This document shows, piece after piece, positions 1 to 8,427 of a stretch of DNA of 64,000 bases; within the stretch, counting starts at the first letter, position 1; every line of letters starts with the position of its first letter. The stretch is from Alloalcanivorax xiamenensis (GTDB lineage Bacteria > Pseudomonadota > Gammaproteobacteria > Pseudomonadales > Alcanivoracaceae), in the NCBI RefSeq assembly GCF_009846745.1, contig NZ_AQPF01000009.1, positions 1 to 64,000 of the forward strand, given 5' to 3'. The notes under the pieces were generated by a model that worked only from the letters and a program-made list of their open reading frames with translations, had not been told where the DNA came from and did not search any database. Made by a program: the position numbers and the translations under genes.

Positions 1-142
1 GGACGCCGGACGCCGGACGCCAAAAAGATTGAAAACCGGCCCCGCCGACCTTGCAAGCGTTAAAAGCGCTTATTTAATATCCGCCGCGCTCCACGGCACG
101 GTGTTCTAAAGCGTCCGGCGTCTAGCGTCCGGCTTCCGGCGT
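1..142. repeat. GGACGCC/GCGTCCGG inverted short repeats
   Basis: The first 21 bases are three tandem GGACGCC units. Positions 111-141 carry the complementary motif several times (GCGTCCGGCGTC, then GCGTCCGG and TTCCGGCG). The two blocks can pair across about 90 bases, just past the 3' end of the minus-strand permease gene. The repeat may act as a transcript end structure or belong to a dispersed family. The window starts inside it, so its full extent is unknown. The intervening AT-richer bases show no gene. Confidence 0.5.
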
Positions 143-150
143 TTTCCTGA

Positions 151-2598
151 TCAACCGCTCAACCGCGCCAGCGGCGGGCCGGTCCGATGGGGCAGCACCC
201 GCTGCACCGCCAGCCATGGCAACACCACTGCCCAGGGCAGCAGCATCCATGGCGACAGCGGCAGGTCACCGTCAAACATGCGCTGCCCCAGGGGCCATAA
301 CGCCAGAAAATGCAGTACCAGTGCGAACACGGCGGCACCGCCCATCAGCCACAACTGCTCGATGACGGCCACCCGCCGCAACAGTGAGCGGCTGCCGCCG
401 AGCACGCGCAACAGGGCATCGTCCTTCCGCCGCTGACCGCTGCCGGCGAGCCAGGCCGCGGCCATGACCAGGACACTGCTGGCCAGCAGCAACGCGGCGA
501 GGGCGAGAGCGGCGCGGCTGGCCTGGGCAATCAGCGTCTGCGCCTGACCCAGCAGCGCGTTCACATCCAGCAAGGTGATCTGAGGAAAAGCGCGAATCAG
601 ATCGGGCAGGGCGCCACTGCCGGCTTCGTCCAGATAGAAGCTGGTCAGCCAGTAGCGGTCCTCGCCGTCCAGGGTGCCGGGGCTGAACATGAAGTAAAAA
701 TTAGGTTGGAAGCTTTCCCAATCCACCTCCCGCAGGCCAACGATGGTGGCGCTCAATTCGCCGGAGACACCGGTGAAGCGCAACTGGTCACCCACCCGCA
801 GCCCCAGGGAGGCGGCCAGTTCCGATTCCACCGAGACTTCGCCGGGCCGCTCCGGATCGAGCCAGCGCCCGGAAGCGATCTGGTTGCTGGCGGGCAGCGT
901 GTCGCCCTCGGTCAGGGACAGATCCCGGTTCAGCGCCCGCTCGCCTCGTTCCCGGTCATCGCTTTCCTTGGTCACCGCCTCGCTTACTGGTTGCCCGTTG
1001 ACCTCCACCAGTCGGCCGCGCACCACCGGGTACAATTGCGGCGTTTCCGCGCCGTGACGATCCAGCCATTGGCGAAACGCAGGCAGGTCCGGTTCGAACA
1101 GGTTCAGCACGAAATAGTTGGGGGCTTTTTCCGGCAAGGTGGCGCGCCATTGGCTCAGTAATTGCTGACCCACGTGACTGGACATGGACATGATCGCCAG
1201 CGCCAACACCAACGCGGAGAGCATCGGAAGGGTAGTCAGCGGACGCCGGGACAGGCGCCGCAGCGCCAGTCTGGGCGCCAATGGCCAGCGGTCGCCAAGG
1301 CGGTCGGCCAGGCGTAGCGGTGCCCAGAGCAGCAATGGCAGCCCCACCGCCACCGCCACCATCAGCCCCAGCAACTGCAGCAACTCCATCAGCGAACCGG
1401 ACAGCACCATGGCCACCAGCACCGGCGCCGCCAACGCGCCAACCAGATTGAGCCCGGTGCGGGCTACCGGCGCGGACGGTTCCGGTTGCAGGATCTGACG
1501 TGGAGGCAGATCCGCCAGCCGCCATAGACGGGGCAACGCGAACCCGGCCCAGATCACCAGCGGTGCCAGCGCCAGAAGCAACCAGCTACCTGGTCCGGGG
1601 CGCCAGCTCAGAGCATCACCGAGCCATTGTTGCAAGGCCAGAAACGCCGCTACCGCCAGCGCCAGCCCGGTAAGCATGGCCGGCAGCAGCGCGGTCAACT
1701 CGCGCGACAAGATCCAGCGCAGCACCTTGGCCCGGGAGGCGCCGAAGGTTTTCATCACCGCGCTGCGCCGGGCCTGCTCAAGGCTGCGCACGCCGGCGGC
1801 GAGATAGACCGCGCCGCCGCACAACAGCACCACCATCATCACCGCCAGTTGTCCCCACAGGGTCAGTTGGCGCAGTGGCCCCATGGAACGCAAGCCGGCG
1901 TTGTCGCGGGTTTCCAGTTCCTGGTTGGCGGCCAGTGTCGGCGTCAGTTGTTCGATCAGCGGCGCCATCGTCTCACCCGGCGCGCGCAGGTGCAGTTTGT
2001 AACGGGCGCGGGTGCCGGGGCCGATAATACCGGTACCCGGCACGTCGGCGAGATTCATCAGCACGCGCGGATTCATGCTGTAGAAACCGGCACCCTGGTC
2101 CGGCTCCTGTTCCAACACGGCGGTGACCCGCAATGGCAGGTCGCCAATGGTGACGGTATCACCGACCTGTTGTTCCAGCCGATCGAGAGCCGTACCGGCG
2201 AACCACACCTCACCGGGGGCGGGGCCATGATCGACCCTTCGCGGGTCACTGAAACGCTCTCCAGCCACCGCCACGGAACCATACAGAGGGTAGCCCTGGT
2301 CCACCGCCTTGACGCTGGCCAGAACGAAGGTGTCGTCACGCACCAGTACGCTGCTGAAGGTCAGGGTGTTGGCGCTGGCAAGATTACTGACCATGGCTTT
2401 TTGCCGGGCACTGGGCGGGGCACTGCCTTCCAGCACCAGATCGCCGCCAATGGCCTCGGCGGTGCGGGTGGCGAAGCGGTGTTCCAGCTCGCCCCGCAAC
2501 AGCACCACGGTGGCGATGGCGAGCGTGGCCACCATCAGCGCCAGCGCCTGAATCCGGAACGCCGGGGAGCGCCAGGGACGCAGCAGTTGCTCAGTCAC
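151..2598 (-). CDS. ybbP: ABC transporter permease, YbbP/FtsX family
   Basis: The 815-residue inner-membrane protein is the expected partner of the YbbA-type ATPase encoded immediately upstream. The architecture is an N-terminal membrane segment (about residues 14-36), a large MacB-like periplasmic domain, a central cluster of hydrophobic helices (about 245-435), a second periplasmic domain and C-terminal helices (about 700-800). This is the duplicated FtsX layout of YbbP. The start overlaps the ATPase stop by 8 bases, so the two are co-translated. The family is thought to extract or export lipid-like or hydrophobic molecules, but the substrate is unproven. Linkage to tesA matches the E. coli ybbAP-tesA arrangement. 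Confidence 0.9.
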   Translation of the reverse strand: MTEQLLRPWRSPAFRIQALALMVATLAIATVVLLRGELEHRFATRTAEAIGGDLVLEGSAPPSARQKAMVSNLASANTLTFSSVLVRDDTFVLASVKAVDQGYPLYGSVAVAGERFSDPRRVDHGPAPGEVWFAGTALDRLEQQVGDTVTIGDLPLRVTAVLEQEPDQGAGFYSMNPRVLMNLADVPGTGIIGPGTRARYKLHLRAPGETMAPLIEQLTPTLAANQELETRDNAGLRSMGPLRQLTLWGQLAVMMVVLLCGGAVYLAAGVRSLEQARRSAVMKTFGASRAKVLRWILSRELTALLPAMLTGLALAVAAFLALQQWLGDALSWRPGPGSWLLLALAPLVIWAGFALPRLWRLADLPPRQILQPEPSAPVARTGLNLVGALAAPVLVAMVLSGSLMELLQLLGLMVAVAVGLPLLLWAPLRLADRLGDRWPLAPRLALRRLSRRPLTTLPMLSALVLALAIMSMSSHVGQQLLSQWRATLPEKAPNYFVLNLFEPDLPAFRQWLDRHGAETPQLYPVVRGRLVEVNGQPVSEAVTKESDDRERGERALNRDLSLTEGDTLPASNQIASGRWLDPERPGEVSVESELAASLGLRVGDQLRFTGVSGELSATIVGLREVDWESFQPNFYFMFSPGTLDGEDRYWLTSFYLDEAGSGALPDLIRAFPQITLLDVNALLGQAQTLIAQASRAALALAALLLASSVLVMAAAWLAGSGQRRKDDALLRVLGGSRSLLRRVAVIEQLWLMGGAAVFALVLHFLALWPLGQRMFDGDLPLSPWMLLPWAVVLPWLAVQRVLPHRTGPPLARLSG

Positions 2599-3286
2599 CG
2601 AGACGTCCCTCCACCAGTTGCCGGTGGCTGGCGCAATGGGCCGCCAGTTCCGGGTCGTGGGTGACCAGCACCAGGGCGGTGCCGTGATCGCGATTCAGAC
2701 TGAACAGCAATTCGGCGATCTGGTCCCCGTTGGCCCGGTCCAGGCTGCCGGTGGGTTCGTCGGCGAACAATACCCGTGGCGCCATGGCGAAGGCCCGGGC
2801 CAGCGCCACCCGCTGTTGTTCACCGCCGGACAGTTGCGCGGGAAAATGATGTTGGCGTGCTTCCAGGCCGACCCGTTGCAACCAGTGGCGGGCTTTGTCG
2901 CGGGCCTCGCCGTCAGCGGCGATTTCCAGCGGCAGCATGACGTTTTCCACCGCACTGAGGTCGGCGACCAGATGAAAGGACTGAAACACGAAGCTGCAAT
3001 ACTGACCGCGCAGGGCCGCCCGGGTATCCTCGTCCTGGTCGCTGAAAGGTTGCCCGGCCAGCGTCACGGTGCCACCGGATGGCGTATCCAGGCCGGCCAG
3101 CAAAGAGAGCAGGGTGGATTTTCCGGAACCGGACGGGCCGGTGATGGCCAAACTGTCACCGGGGGCGATCTCCAGATCGATACTGTGCAGCAAGGTCAGG
3201 TCGCCTTCCGGGGCGGCTACTGTTTTGGTTAACCGTTGAGCCACGAGTACAGGGGAAGAAGCCATGTCGAGGTGCCTGTTGGTCAT
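2591..3286 (-). CDS. ybbA: ABC transporter ATP-binding protein, YbbA family
   Basis: A 231-residue ATPase of the LolD/MacB type. Walker A (GPSGSGKST) lies at about residues 50-58, the signature LSGGEQQ at 152-158, Walker B (RVLFADEPTG) at 171-180 and the switch histidine at 210. It powers the following YbbP-like permease. I chose the ATG at 3286 because GAGGA lies about 8 bases upstream; the next ATG (3265) has no convincing ribosome site. With this start the gene overlaps the 5' end of divergent tesA by 23 bases. Family membership is clear; the transported substrate is not. Confidence 0.9.
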   Translation of the reverse strand: MTNRHLDMASSPVLVAQRLTKTVAAPEGDLTLLHSIDLEIAPGDSLAITGPSGSGKSTLLSLLAGLDTPSGGTVTLAGQPFSDQDEDTRAALRGQYCSFVFQSFHLVADLSAVENVMLPLEIAADGEARDKARHWLQRVGLEARQHHFPAQLSGGEQQRVALARAFAMAPRVLFADEPTGSLDRANGDQIAELLFSLNRDHGTALVLVTHDPELAAHCASHRQLVEGRLGD

Positions 3287-3878
3287 ATTGTTGTTCCTCG
3301 CGCCTATAGTGGGCCGCGCGCAGGGCATTGTGGTGCTGGGCGACAGCATCAGCGCCGGCTACGGTCTGCAGGAAACGGAGGGTTGGGTGCACCTTCTCGG
3401 ACAACGACTGGCAAGTCAATGTTCCGCGATGCCGGTGATCAACGCGTCGGTGAGTGGTGAGACCAGTGACGGTGGTGTCAGCCGCCTGCCGGCCTTGTTG
3501 GAGAGGCACCGGCCGGACGTCCTGGTGCTGGAGCTGGGCGGTAACGACGGCCTTCGTGGCCTGCCGCCGAGCCGTCTGGCCGGTAATCTGGAAAAAATGG
3601 TGTCCCTGGGGCAGCAGGCCGGGGCCCGGGTGGTGCTGCTAGGAATGCGTATTCCACCCAACTATGGCCGTGCCTATACCGAACGCTTCGAGGCGGTGTT
3701 CAAGCAGGTGGCGGAAGACAATGAGCTGCCCTGGGTGCCGTTTTTCCTCGACGGCGTGGTGGAAGCGGGCCAGATTCAAAGCGACGGCATTCACCCCACC
3801 GCCGAAGCCCAGCCAACCCTGCTGAATAACGCCTGGCCAATCTTGCAGGAAATATTACCGAAGGACTGCCGACAATGA
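3264..3878 (+). CDS. tesA: Periplasmic SGNH esterase / acyl-CoA thioesterase I
   Basis: The 204-residue SGNH hydrolase starts with a cleavable signal peptide (about residues 1-19). The catalytic blocks are visible: nucleophile Ser28 in GDSIS, the oxyanion-hole GGND motif at about 92-95, and Asp174/His177 in DGIHPT. E. coli TesA is a multifunctional thioesterase, lysophospholipase and arylesterase in the periplasm. The ATG at 3264 has AGGGGA upstream and is required for the signal peptide. The stop overlaps the next gene by ATGA. Divergence from ybbA is conserved in Proteobacteria and suggests a shared role in lipid turnover. Confidence 0.94.
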   Translation: MSRCLLVILLFLAPIVGRAQGIVVLGDSISAGYGLQETEGWVHLLGQRLASQCSAMPVINASVSGETSDGGVSRLPALLERHRPDVLVLELGGNDGLRGLPPSRLAGNLEKMVSLGQQAGARVVLLGMRIPPNYGRAYTERFEAVFKQVAEDNELPWVPFFLDGVVEAGQIQSDGIHPTAEAQPTLLNNAWPILQEILPKDCRQ

Positions 3879-4489
3879 TGAACTTCGATGTGCCTTACAA
3901 CGATATCCTGGACTTCTGGTTTGATGAACCGGATCAGAGCGGCTGGCCGCCAGGGGAGTGTGAACGGCGATGGTTCTCCGGCGATGTCGCTCTGGATGCA
4001 CGCATTCGCGAGCAATTCAGTACTCGTTTGCGGGCGGCGTTGGACCGGGAACTGGTGGCCTGGGAACGCCATCCCCGCTCCCGGCTGGCGCTGATTCTGC
4101 TACTGGACCAGTTCAGTCGCAATGTTCATCGCGGTGAGGCGGCGGCTTTCGCCGGCGATCATCAGGCGGTCACGCTGACCCTGGAAGGCATCTCCACCGG
4201 CATGGAAATCAGTCTGCCCTGGGCCGGGCAGGTATTCTTTTACATGCCGTTGATGCATGCCGAGGATCTGGGCCTGCAAAACCAGGGCATCGCCTGCTTC
4301 CGCGCTCTGCTGGAGCGCGTTCCGGCACACCTGAAAAACAAGATTGAGAACAACCTGACCTTCGCCGAGGAACACCGTGACATCATCGCCCGTTTCGGAC
4401 GCTTCCCCCACCGCAACGCGGTACTTGGCAGGGAAAACACGGCGGAAGAGAGCGTGTTCTTGGAGGGGGCTAAGCGATATGGACAATAA
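3875..4489 (+). CDS. DUF924 family protein
   Basis: A soluble 204-residue protein matching the all-helical DUF924 family: an N-terminal ILDFWF motif, a central LILLLDQFSRN segment and a C-terminal EEHRDIIARFGRFPHRN segment, all typical of the family. No biochemical role is established that I can name. The start overlaps the tesA stop (ATGA), so translation is probably coupled; a second in-frame ATG at 3878 is an alternative. No signal peptide or membrane segment is seen. Confidence 0.88.
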   Translation: MMNFDVPYNDILDFWFDEPDQSGWPPGECERRWFSGDVALDARIREQFSTRLRAALDRELVAWERHPRSRLALILLLDQFSRNVHRGEAAAFAGDHQAVTLTLEGISTGMEISLPWAGQVFFYMPLMHAEDLGLQNQGIACFRALLERVPAHLKNKIENNLTFAEEHRDIIARFGRFPHRNAVLGRENTAEESVFLEGAKRYGQ

Positions 4490-4495
4490 AAAGGC

Positions 4496-4698
4496 AGTGA
4501 ATAGTTAATAGTGAACAGTGAAGAGAGGCGCGAATTAGGCAATTTCGTCCTCAGGCCATAGGGGCCGCGCTCAAAACCTAGCGAGCCCCCTCCGCTTTCA
4601 AAGGCAAATAAACCACAAACTAGTCAATTAAGATCGGGAATAGCGAATTTGCAAATAGCCTTTGCAGAATCGCATTTTTTTGCTGTTAACCATTCACT
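4496..4698. repeat. AT-richer spacer bounded by imperfect 16-bp inverted repeats
   Basis: The gap between the DUF924 gene and the convergent DUF349 gene begins with AGTGAATAGTTAATAG (4496-4511) and ends with its near complement at 4683-4698, 14 of 16 bases matching. The left arm continues as short GTGAA/TAGT reiterations. The interior is markedly more AT-rich than its flanks and has no plausible gene. It could be a small miniature element or a paired transcript end. Confidence 0.4.
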
Positions 4699-4710
4699 AT
4701 TCCCTGCTTT

Positions 4711-7263
4711 TTATGGCTGCATCGCTTGCAAGGCGGCTTGCAAGCGGCGCGCCAGCTCGGTGTCCAGCGGGCCGTCGGGGCGGGTTTCCAGCAGTGTCAG
4801 GGCCTCGTCCAGGGGGGAGGTGTTGGCGCCTTTCATGGCCCGGGGCAATTGCTCCAGTTGCCAGCCCAGCCGCCGTTCGCGGGCGTGCTCGGGACTGTCA
4901 ATGCCGGCCAGGGCTTCCAGCGCCACCGTCAGGGTCTGGTCTTCTTCGCTGGGCTCTCCGTCGGGGCTGGCCTCGACGCCCAGCACCGCCCGTTGCCAAC
5001 GGCGCCAGCGTGGCAGGGCCGCCAGGCGCTCCTGAATCTGATCCCGCAGGCGCCGGAACTGACGCTGGCCGGGCCGGCCCAGAGTCGCTTCGTCCAGCTC
5101 ATTGAGGGCCGCCGCCTGATCGCGCAGGGCGCTTTCGTCCTGGCTGGCGAGTGGTTCCTCGAGGGCCGCCGCCACTTGTTCCAGCACGGCCAGGCCCTCG
5201 CTCTGTTTCTCTTCAAGCTCGGTGCGGCGCTGTTCCATGCGCGCCTGCCGGGCGCCGAACAGGTCGTCCATGATGCGGCGGAAACGCTTCTGATGCGGAC
5301 GATGCCGGCCCGGCGGCAGCCAGCCGGCCTGGCGCCAGCGTTTTTGCAACTGCTGCGCTTCCCGGGTGGCGCCGTCCAGGTCTTCCTGGGCGAGCAGAGC
5401 CTCGGCTTCGCCGATCATGTTCTGGCGCTGCTGCTCGGCCTCCCGCCAGGCGCCTTCCAGCTGCTGATCGATTGCGGAAAGCAGGGCGGAGAACCGTTTC
5501 TGTACATCCCGGGCGTCGGTGAACCGGACCGGTTGTATTGACTTCCACTCTTGCGGCGCCTGCCGGCGGATCTCCCAGACCGCCTGCCAGTTGGCCCGCT
5601 GCCAGTCCTGGGCGGCGACGAAGTCCGCCAGTTGGCGGCACAACTGTTCCCGGCGGCGCAGGTTTTCCGCCCGTTGTCCGTCGAGCTCACGGAAGTGGGC
5701 CCGGCAGGGTTCATAGGCCTGATCGGAGGCGGCTTTGAAGCGGTCCCATTGAGCTTGATCCTGGTCCTGGTCGGAGCTCATCAGCTCACGCCATTCATCG
5801 TGCAACGCCTGGATCGCGCTGGCTTGTTCCTCGGGGTCCAGATCGCCGCCGATCAAAGCCTCCATCTGTTCGCACAATTGGTCCTTCTTCGGCTGAGCGG
5901 CGAAGGCATGCCAATCGCGCAGTTCGTTGCGACGCTCTTCCAGGCGCTGCAGTTGTTTGCTTAGCCAGACGTCGCTTTCTTCTTCAAGTACTGCCTCAGC
6001 TTTCAGCCATAACCTATTGGCATGCTTTAAATTGCCTTTCTGAAGCTCCCGCCGTAACGCCACCACCAGACCCTGATGGGCGCTGCTGCCGGCTTTGGCG
6101 GCGGCGGGACGTGTCGGAGCCGGTTCCGGGTCAGGGACGGGGCGCTGTCGCAGGGTCCTGGGTGCCGGGATCTTGCGCGGCCACCGTTGGGAAAGGGTTT
6201 CCAGCAGCTCGCGGTCCTCGCTCTGGCTCTGCTCGGCCAGCGCGATCAGGCTCTGCCATTGCTCCAGCAACTGCTGGAAATGCTGACGTTCGCCTTCTTC
6301 CACCGGTAGCTCCTCGGCGGCGGCCAGCCAGCGACGTTCCTGGGTGCCGATGGCGGAACGCAGGGCGCCAAGCTGTGTGTCCCAGGTGTCCTCGGTCACG
6401 TCATCCAGTAATTGCCGCAGAGTGGCCAGGGCGGCACGGCGTTCGCCGAGGGCGGCCTCACGGGCCTGTTGCTCCCGCGCCTCGGCGGCTTGTCGCGCCA
6501 GACGCTGATGGGCTTGTTCCAGCGCTTGCGTGGCGGTGCGGGTGTGCTCCTCGCTGGCGTGCTCGGCCAATTCCGCCCAGCGCTGTTCCAGTTGCTGGAG
6601 GCGCGCCTGGTAAAGGCCATCGGCGGCCCGCTGCGCATGTTGTCGAAGGGCTTCCGCCACCGCCGCGCCGTCCTGCTCCCGTTTGCGGCGGTCCTGTTCG
6701 GCTTGCTGGTGGTCACGCAGCCAGTCACGGGCATGGCGCACCACGCGCTTGTCACGTCCTTCCTTGGCCAGACGTTTTAGGTGCTCCGCGCTTTCCAGGC
6801 GCTGGGCGGCGGCCAGGCGCAAGGCTTCATCGTGGCCGTGCAAGGCCACATCGCACAAGCTGTCCGCGTCGCTCAGTGAGGTCAGCGCGGTCCGCCGGCT
6901 TTCGCTGTCCACCCCGTTCTGGGTGACATGATAAAGCACCCTGGCGTTGCCGGTATGGCGCAACAGATGCAGCCGGGTATCGAGATCCGGGCCGTCCGAC
7001 ACCGCGCCGGCAAGCAAGGCCATCATCCGTTCGGAAGCTGCTTCGCGCACCACGTCGCTGTGGCTGTCGCGGGTCAAGGTATCGAGCGCGGTCAGGTCCA
7101 GCAGCCGCCGCGTGGCGCTGGCCCGCACCTCTTCATTGGTGTCCTCGCGCGCCAGACTGGCCAGGAGGTCGGCCTGTTGTTGAGGGTCGAGCGTATCTAC
7201 GGCCGCCTTGCGAACAGCGGCGTCTCGGTGTTGCCACCGGGGTTTGAATAGTTTGCCGAACAT
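4711..7263 (-). CDS. DUF349 domain-containing protein, large coiled-coil/HEAT form
   Basis: The 850-residue cytoplasmic protein is strongly helical and charged. The N-terminal ~170 residues look like HEAT-type repeats (RDAAVRKAAVDTL and similar). Then comes a long Gln/Glu/Arg-rich coiled coil (about 180-350). The C-terminal half carries several DUF349-like repeats with W-x-x-A and F-x-R/H patterns such as LWLKAEAVL and RFKAASDQAY. Function is not established. No membrane segment or signal peptide is present. The start at 7263 follows a GGGACG-like ribosome site. It is probably transcribed alone. Confidence 0.8.
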   Translation of the reverse strand: MFGKLFKPRWQHRDAAVRKAAVDTLDPQQQADLLASLAREDTNEEVRASATRRLLDLTALDTLTRDSHSDVVREAASERMMALLAGAVSDGPDLDTRLHLLRHTGNARVLYHVTQNGVDSESRRTALTSLSDADSLCDVALHGHDEALRLAAAQRLESAEHLKRLAKEGRDKRVVRHARDWLRDHQQAEQDRRKREQDGAAVAEALRQHAQRAADGLYQARLQQLEQRWAELAEHASEEHTRTATQALEQAHQRLARQAAEAREQQAREAALGERRAALATLRQLLDDVTEDTWDTQLGALRSAIGTQERRWLAAAEELPVEEGERQHFQQLLEQWQSLIALAEQSQSEDRELLETLSQRWPRKIPAPRTLRQRPVPDPEPAPTRPAAAKAGSSAHQGLVVALRRELQKGNLKHANRLWLKAEAVLEEESDVWLSKQLQRLEERRNELRDWHAFAAQPKKDQLCEQMEALIGGDLDPEEQASAIQALHDEWRELMSSDQDQDQAQWDRFKAASDQAYEPCRAHFRELDGQRAENLRRREQLCRQLADFVAAQDWQRANWQAVWEIRRQAPQEWKSIQPVRFTDARDVQKRFSALLSAIDQQLEGAWREAEQQRQNMIGEAEALLAQEDLDGATREAQQLQKRWRQAGWLPPGRHRPHQKRFRRIMDDLFGARQARMEQRRTELEEKQSEGLAVLEQVAAALEEPLASQDESALRDQAAALNELDEATLGRPGQRQFRRLRDQIQERLAALPRWRRWQRAVLGVEASPDGEPSEEDQTLTVALEALAGIDSPEHARERRLGWQLEQLPRAMKGANTSPLDEALTLLETRPDGPLDTELARRLQAALQAMQP

Positions 7264-7294
7264 GGGCGTCCCGTGGGAAAGAAGTCACCAGCAT

Positions 7295-7357
7295 CGAAGG
7301 CGCCTGTTTGACGGGCGCCCTTCGTGATTATCGCGGCCAATGGAATCCGCTGGCCGC
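7295..7357. other. Two adjacent hairpins between acyltransferase and DUF349 genes
   Basis: One imperfect hairpin spans 7295-7324 (GAAGGCGCC paired with GGCGCCCTTC). A second, perfect 7-bp stem spans 7333-7357 (GCGGCCA and TGGCCGC). They lie in the 125-bp gap between two minus-strand genes and could end the acyltransferase transcript, but no T-run follows them on the minus strand. Confidence 0.35.
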
Positions 7358-7369
7358 CTTTTGACGCAT

Positions 7370-7375
7370 ACTATA
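7370..7375 (-). promoter_or_regulatory. Possible -10 element for the DUF349 gene
   Basis: The minus strand reads TATAGT here, five of six matches to the sigma-70 -10 consensus, about 105 bases before the DUF349 start codon. No clear -35 box was found at the right spacing, so this is a weak candidate. Confidence 0.25.
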
Positions 7376-7388
7376 GGCAAAGACCGGG

Positions 7389-8279
7389 TCAGGCGGAAAG
7401 GTGGGATTGTATCAGCGCGTCTTTTTCCGCCCAAATATCGCTGATCCAGTTCTGAAAGCGCTGCCGGAACGCCTCGTCGTTCTCATAGTCGCCCTGGTTG
7501 GCCCAATCCGGAATCGGACGCTGGCGAACGATGACCTGGACCTTGTCCATGGCGCCACCGAGGAACGCCAGCAGGGAGCGGTCGGTTCCGGGCGGGTAGA
7601 CGATGGTGATGTCGAGCAGGGTGTGCAACTGCCCCCCCATGGCGCTGAGGGTGAAAGCGGCACCGCCTGCCTTGGGTTTGAGCAGGTGACGGTAGGGCGA
7701 TTGCTGCTGGTCGTGCTTGTCGCGGGTGAAGCGAGTGCCTTCGAAGAAGTTCATTACCGATACCGGATAATGAGCGTACTTCTCGCAGGCGCGCCGGGTG
7801 GTGTCCATGTCCTTGCCGCGCAGTTCCGGATTGCGGGCGATCTGTTCCTTGCTGTAGCGCTTCATGAACGGGAAATCGAGTCCCCACCAGGCCAGTCCCA
7901 GCAGCGGTACCCAGATCAGTTCCTGTTTGAGAAAGAACTTCAGTGATGGCACCCGCCGGTTGGTGACTTTCTGTAACACCAGGATGTCCGCCCAGGACTG
8001 GTGATTGGCGGTAACCAGGTACCAGTCGTCGCGGCGCAAGCCTTCAAGACCCTCTACCTCCCAGCGCAAACCGCTGCTGATGCCGATGATGAGGTTGTTG
8101 ATCGTCATCCAGGTTTCCGCCACCACCACCAGGGCCCGGGACAGCCTGATCCGGACGTTCCGCCAGGGGAGAATCAGTTTGATCAGTGTCAGTAGATAGA
8201 ACGGGCAAATGATCACCATGGTGCTCAGAACGATGCCAATCAGCGCCAATATGCCGCGAATTTTGTTGTATACGGTCAT
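7389..8279 (-). CDS. 1-acyl-glycerol-3-phosphate acyltransferase family (PlsC-like, YihG type)
   Basis: A 296-residue membrane acyltransferase. Residues 8-38 form hydrophobic N-terminal segments. The catalytic HX4D motif is NHQSWAD (His93, Asp98) and the glycerol-phosphate-binding motif is FEGTR (about 179-183). The family acylates lysophosphatidic acid or similar lysophospholipids at the inner membrane. Length and the FFEGTRFT block resemble the second PlsC paralogue YihG rather than the shorter housekeeping PlsC. The gene diverges from the CoA-transferase gene across about 150 bases. Confidence 0.88.
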   Translation of the reverse strand: MTVYNKIRGILALIGIVLSTMVIICPFYLLTLIKLILPWRNVRIRLSRALVVVAETWMTINNLIIGISSGLRWEVEGLEGLRRDDWYLVTANHQSWADILVLQKVTNRRVPSLKFFLKQELIWVPLLGLAWWGLDFPFMKRYSKEQIARNPELRGKDMDTTRRACEKYAHYPVSVMNFFEGTRFTRDKHDQQQSPYRHLLKPKAGGAAFTLSAMGGQLHTLLDITIVYPPGTDRSLLAFLGGAMDKVQVIVRQRPIPDWANQGDYENDEAFRQRFQNWISDIWAEKDALIQSHLSA

Positions 8280-8427
8280 GAATAGGTTCGAATGGGAAAA
8301 ACCGCGATGCTAACGGACTTGCTGGTCAAAGTCCCATGTCCATTTCGGCCACTTTGACGATCATCCTGGCCATTGGCGCCGCGCGACGAAGGCCGTACCC
8401 TCATGCCCGAAAACAAGGAGCAAACGT

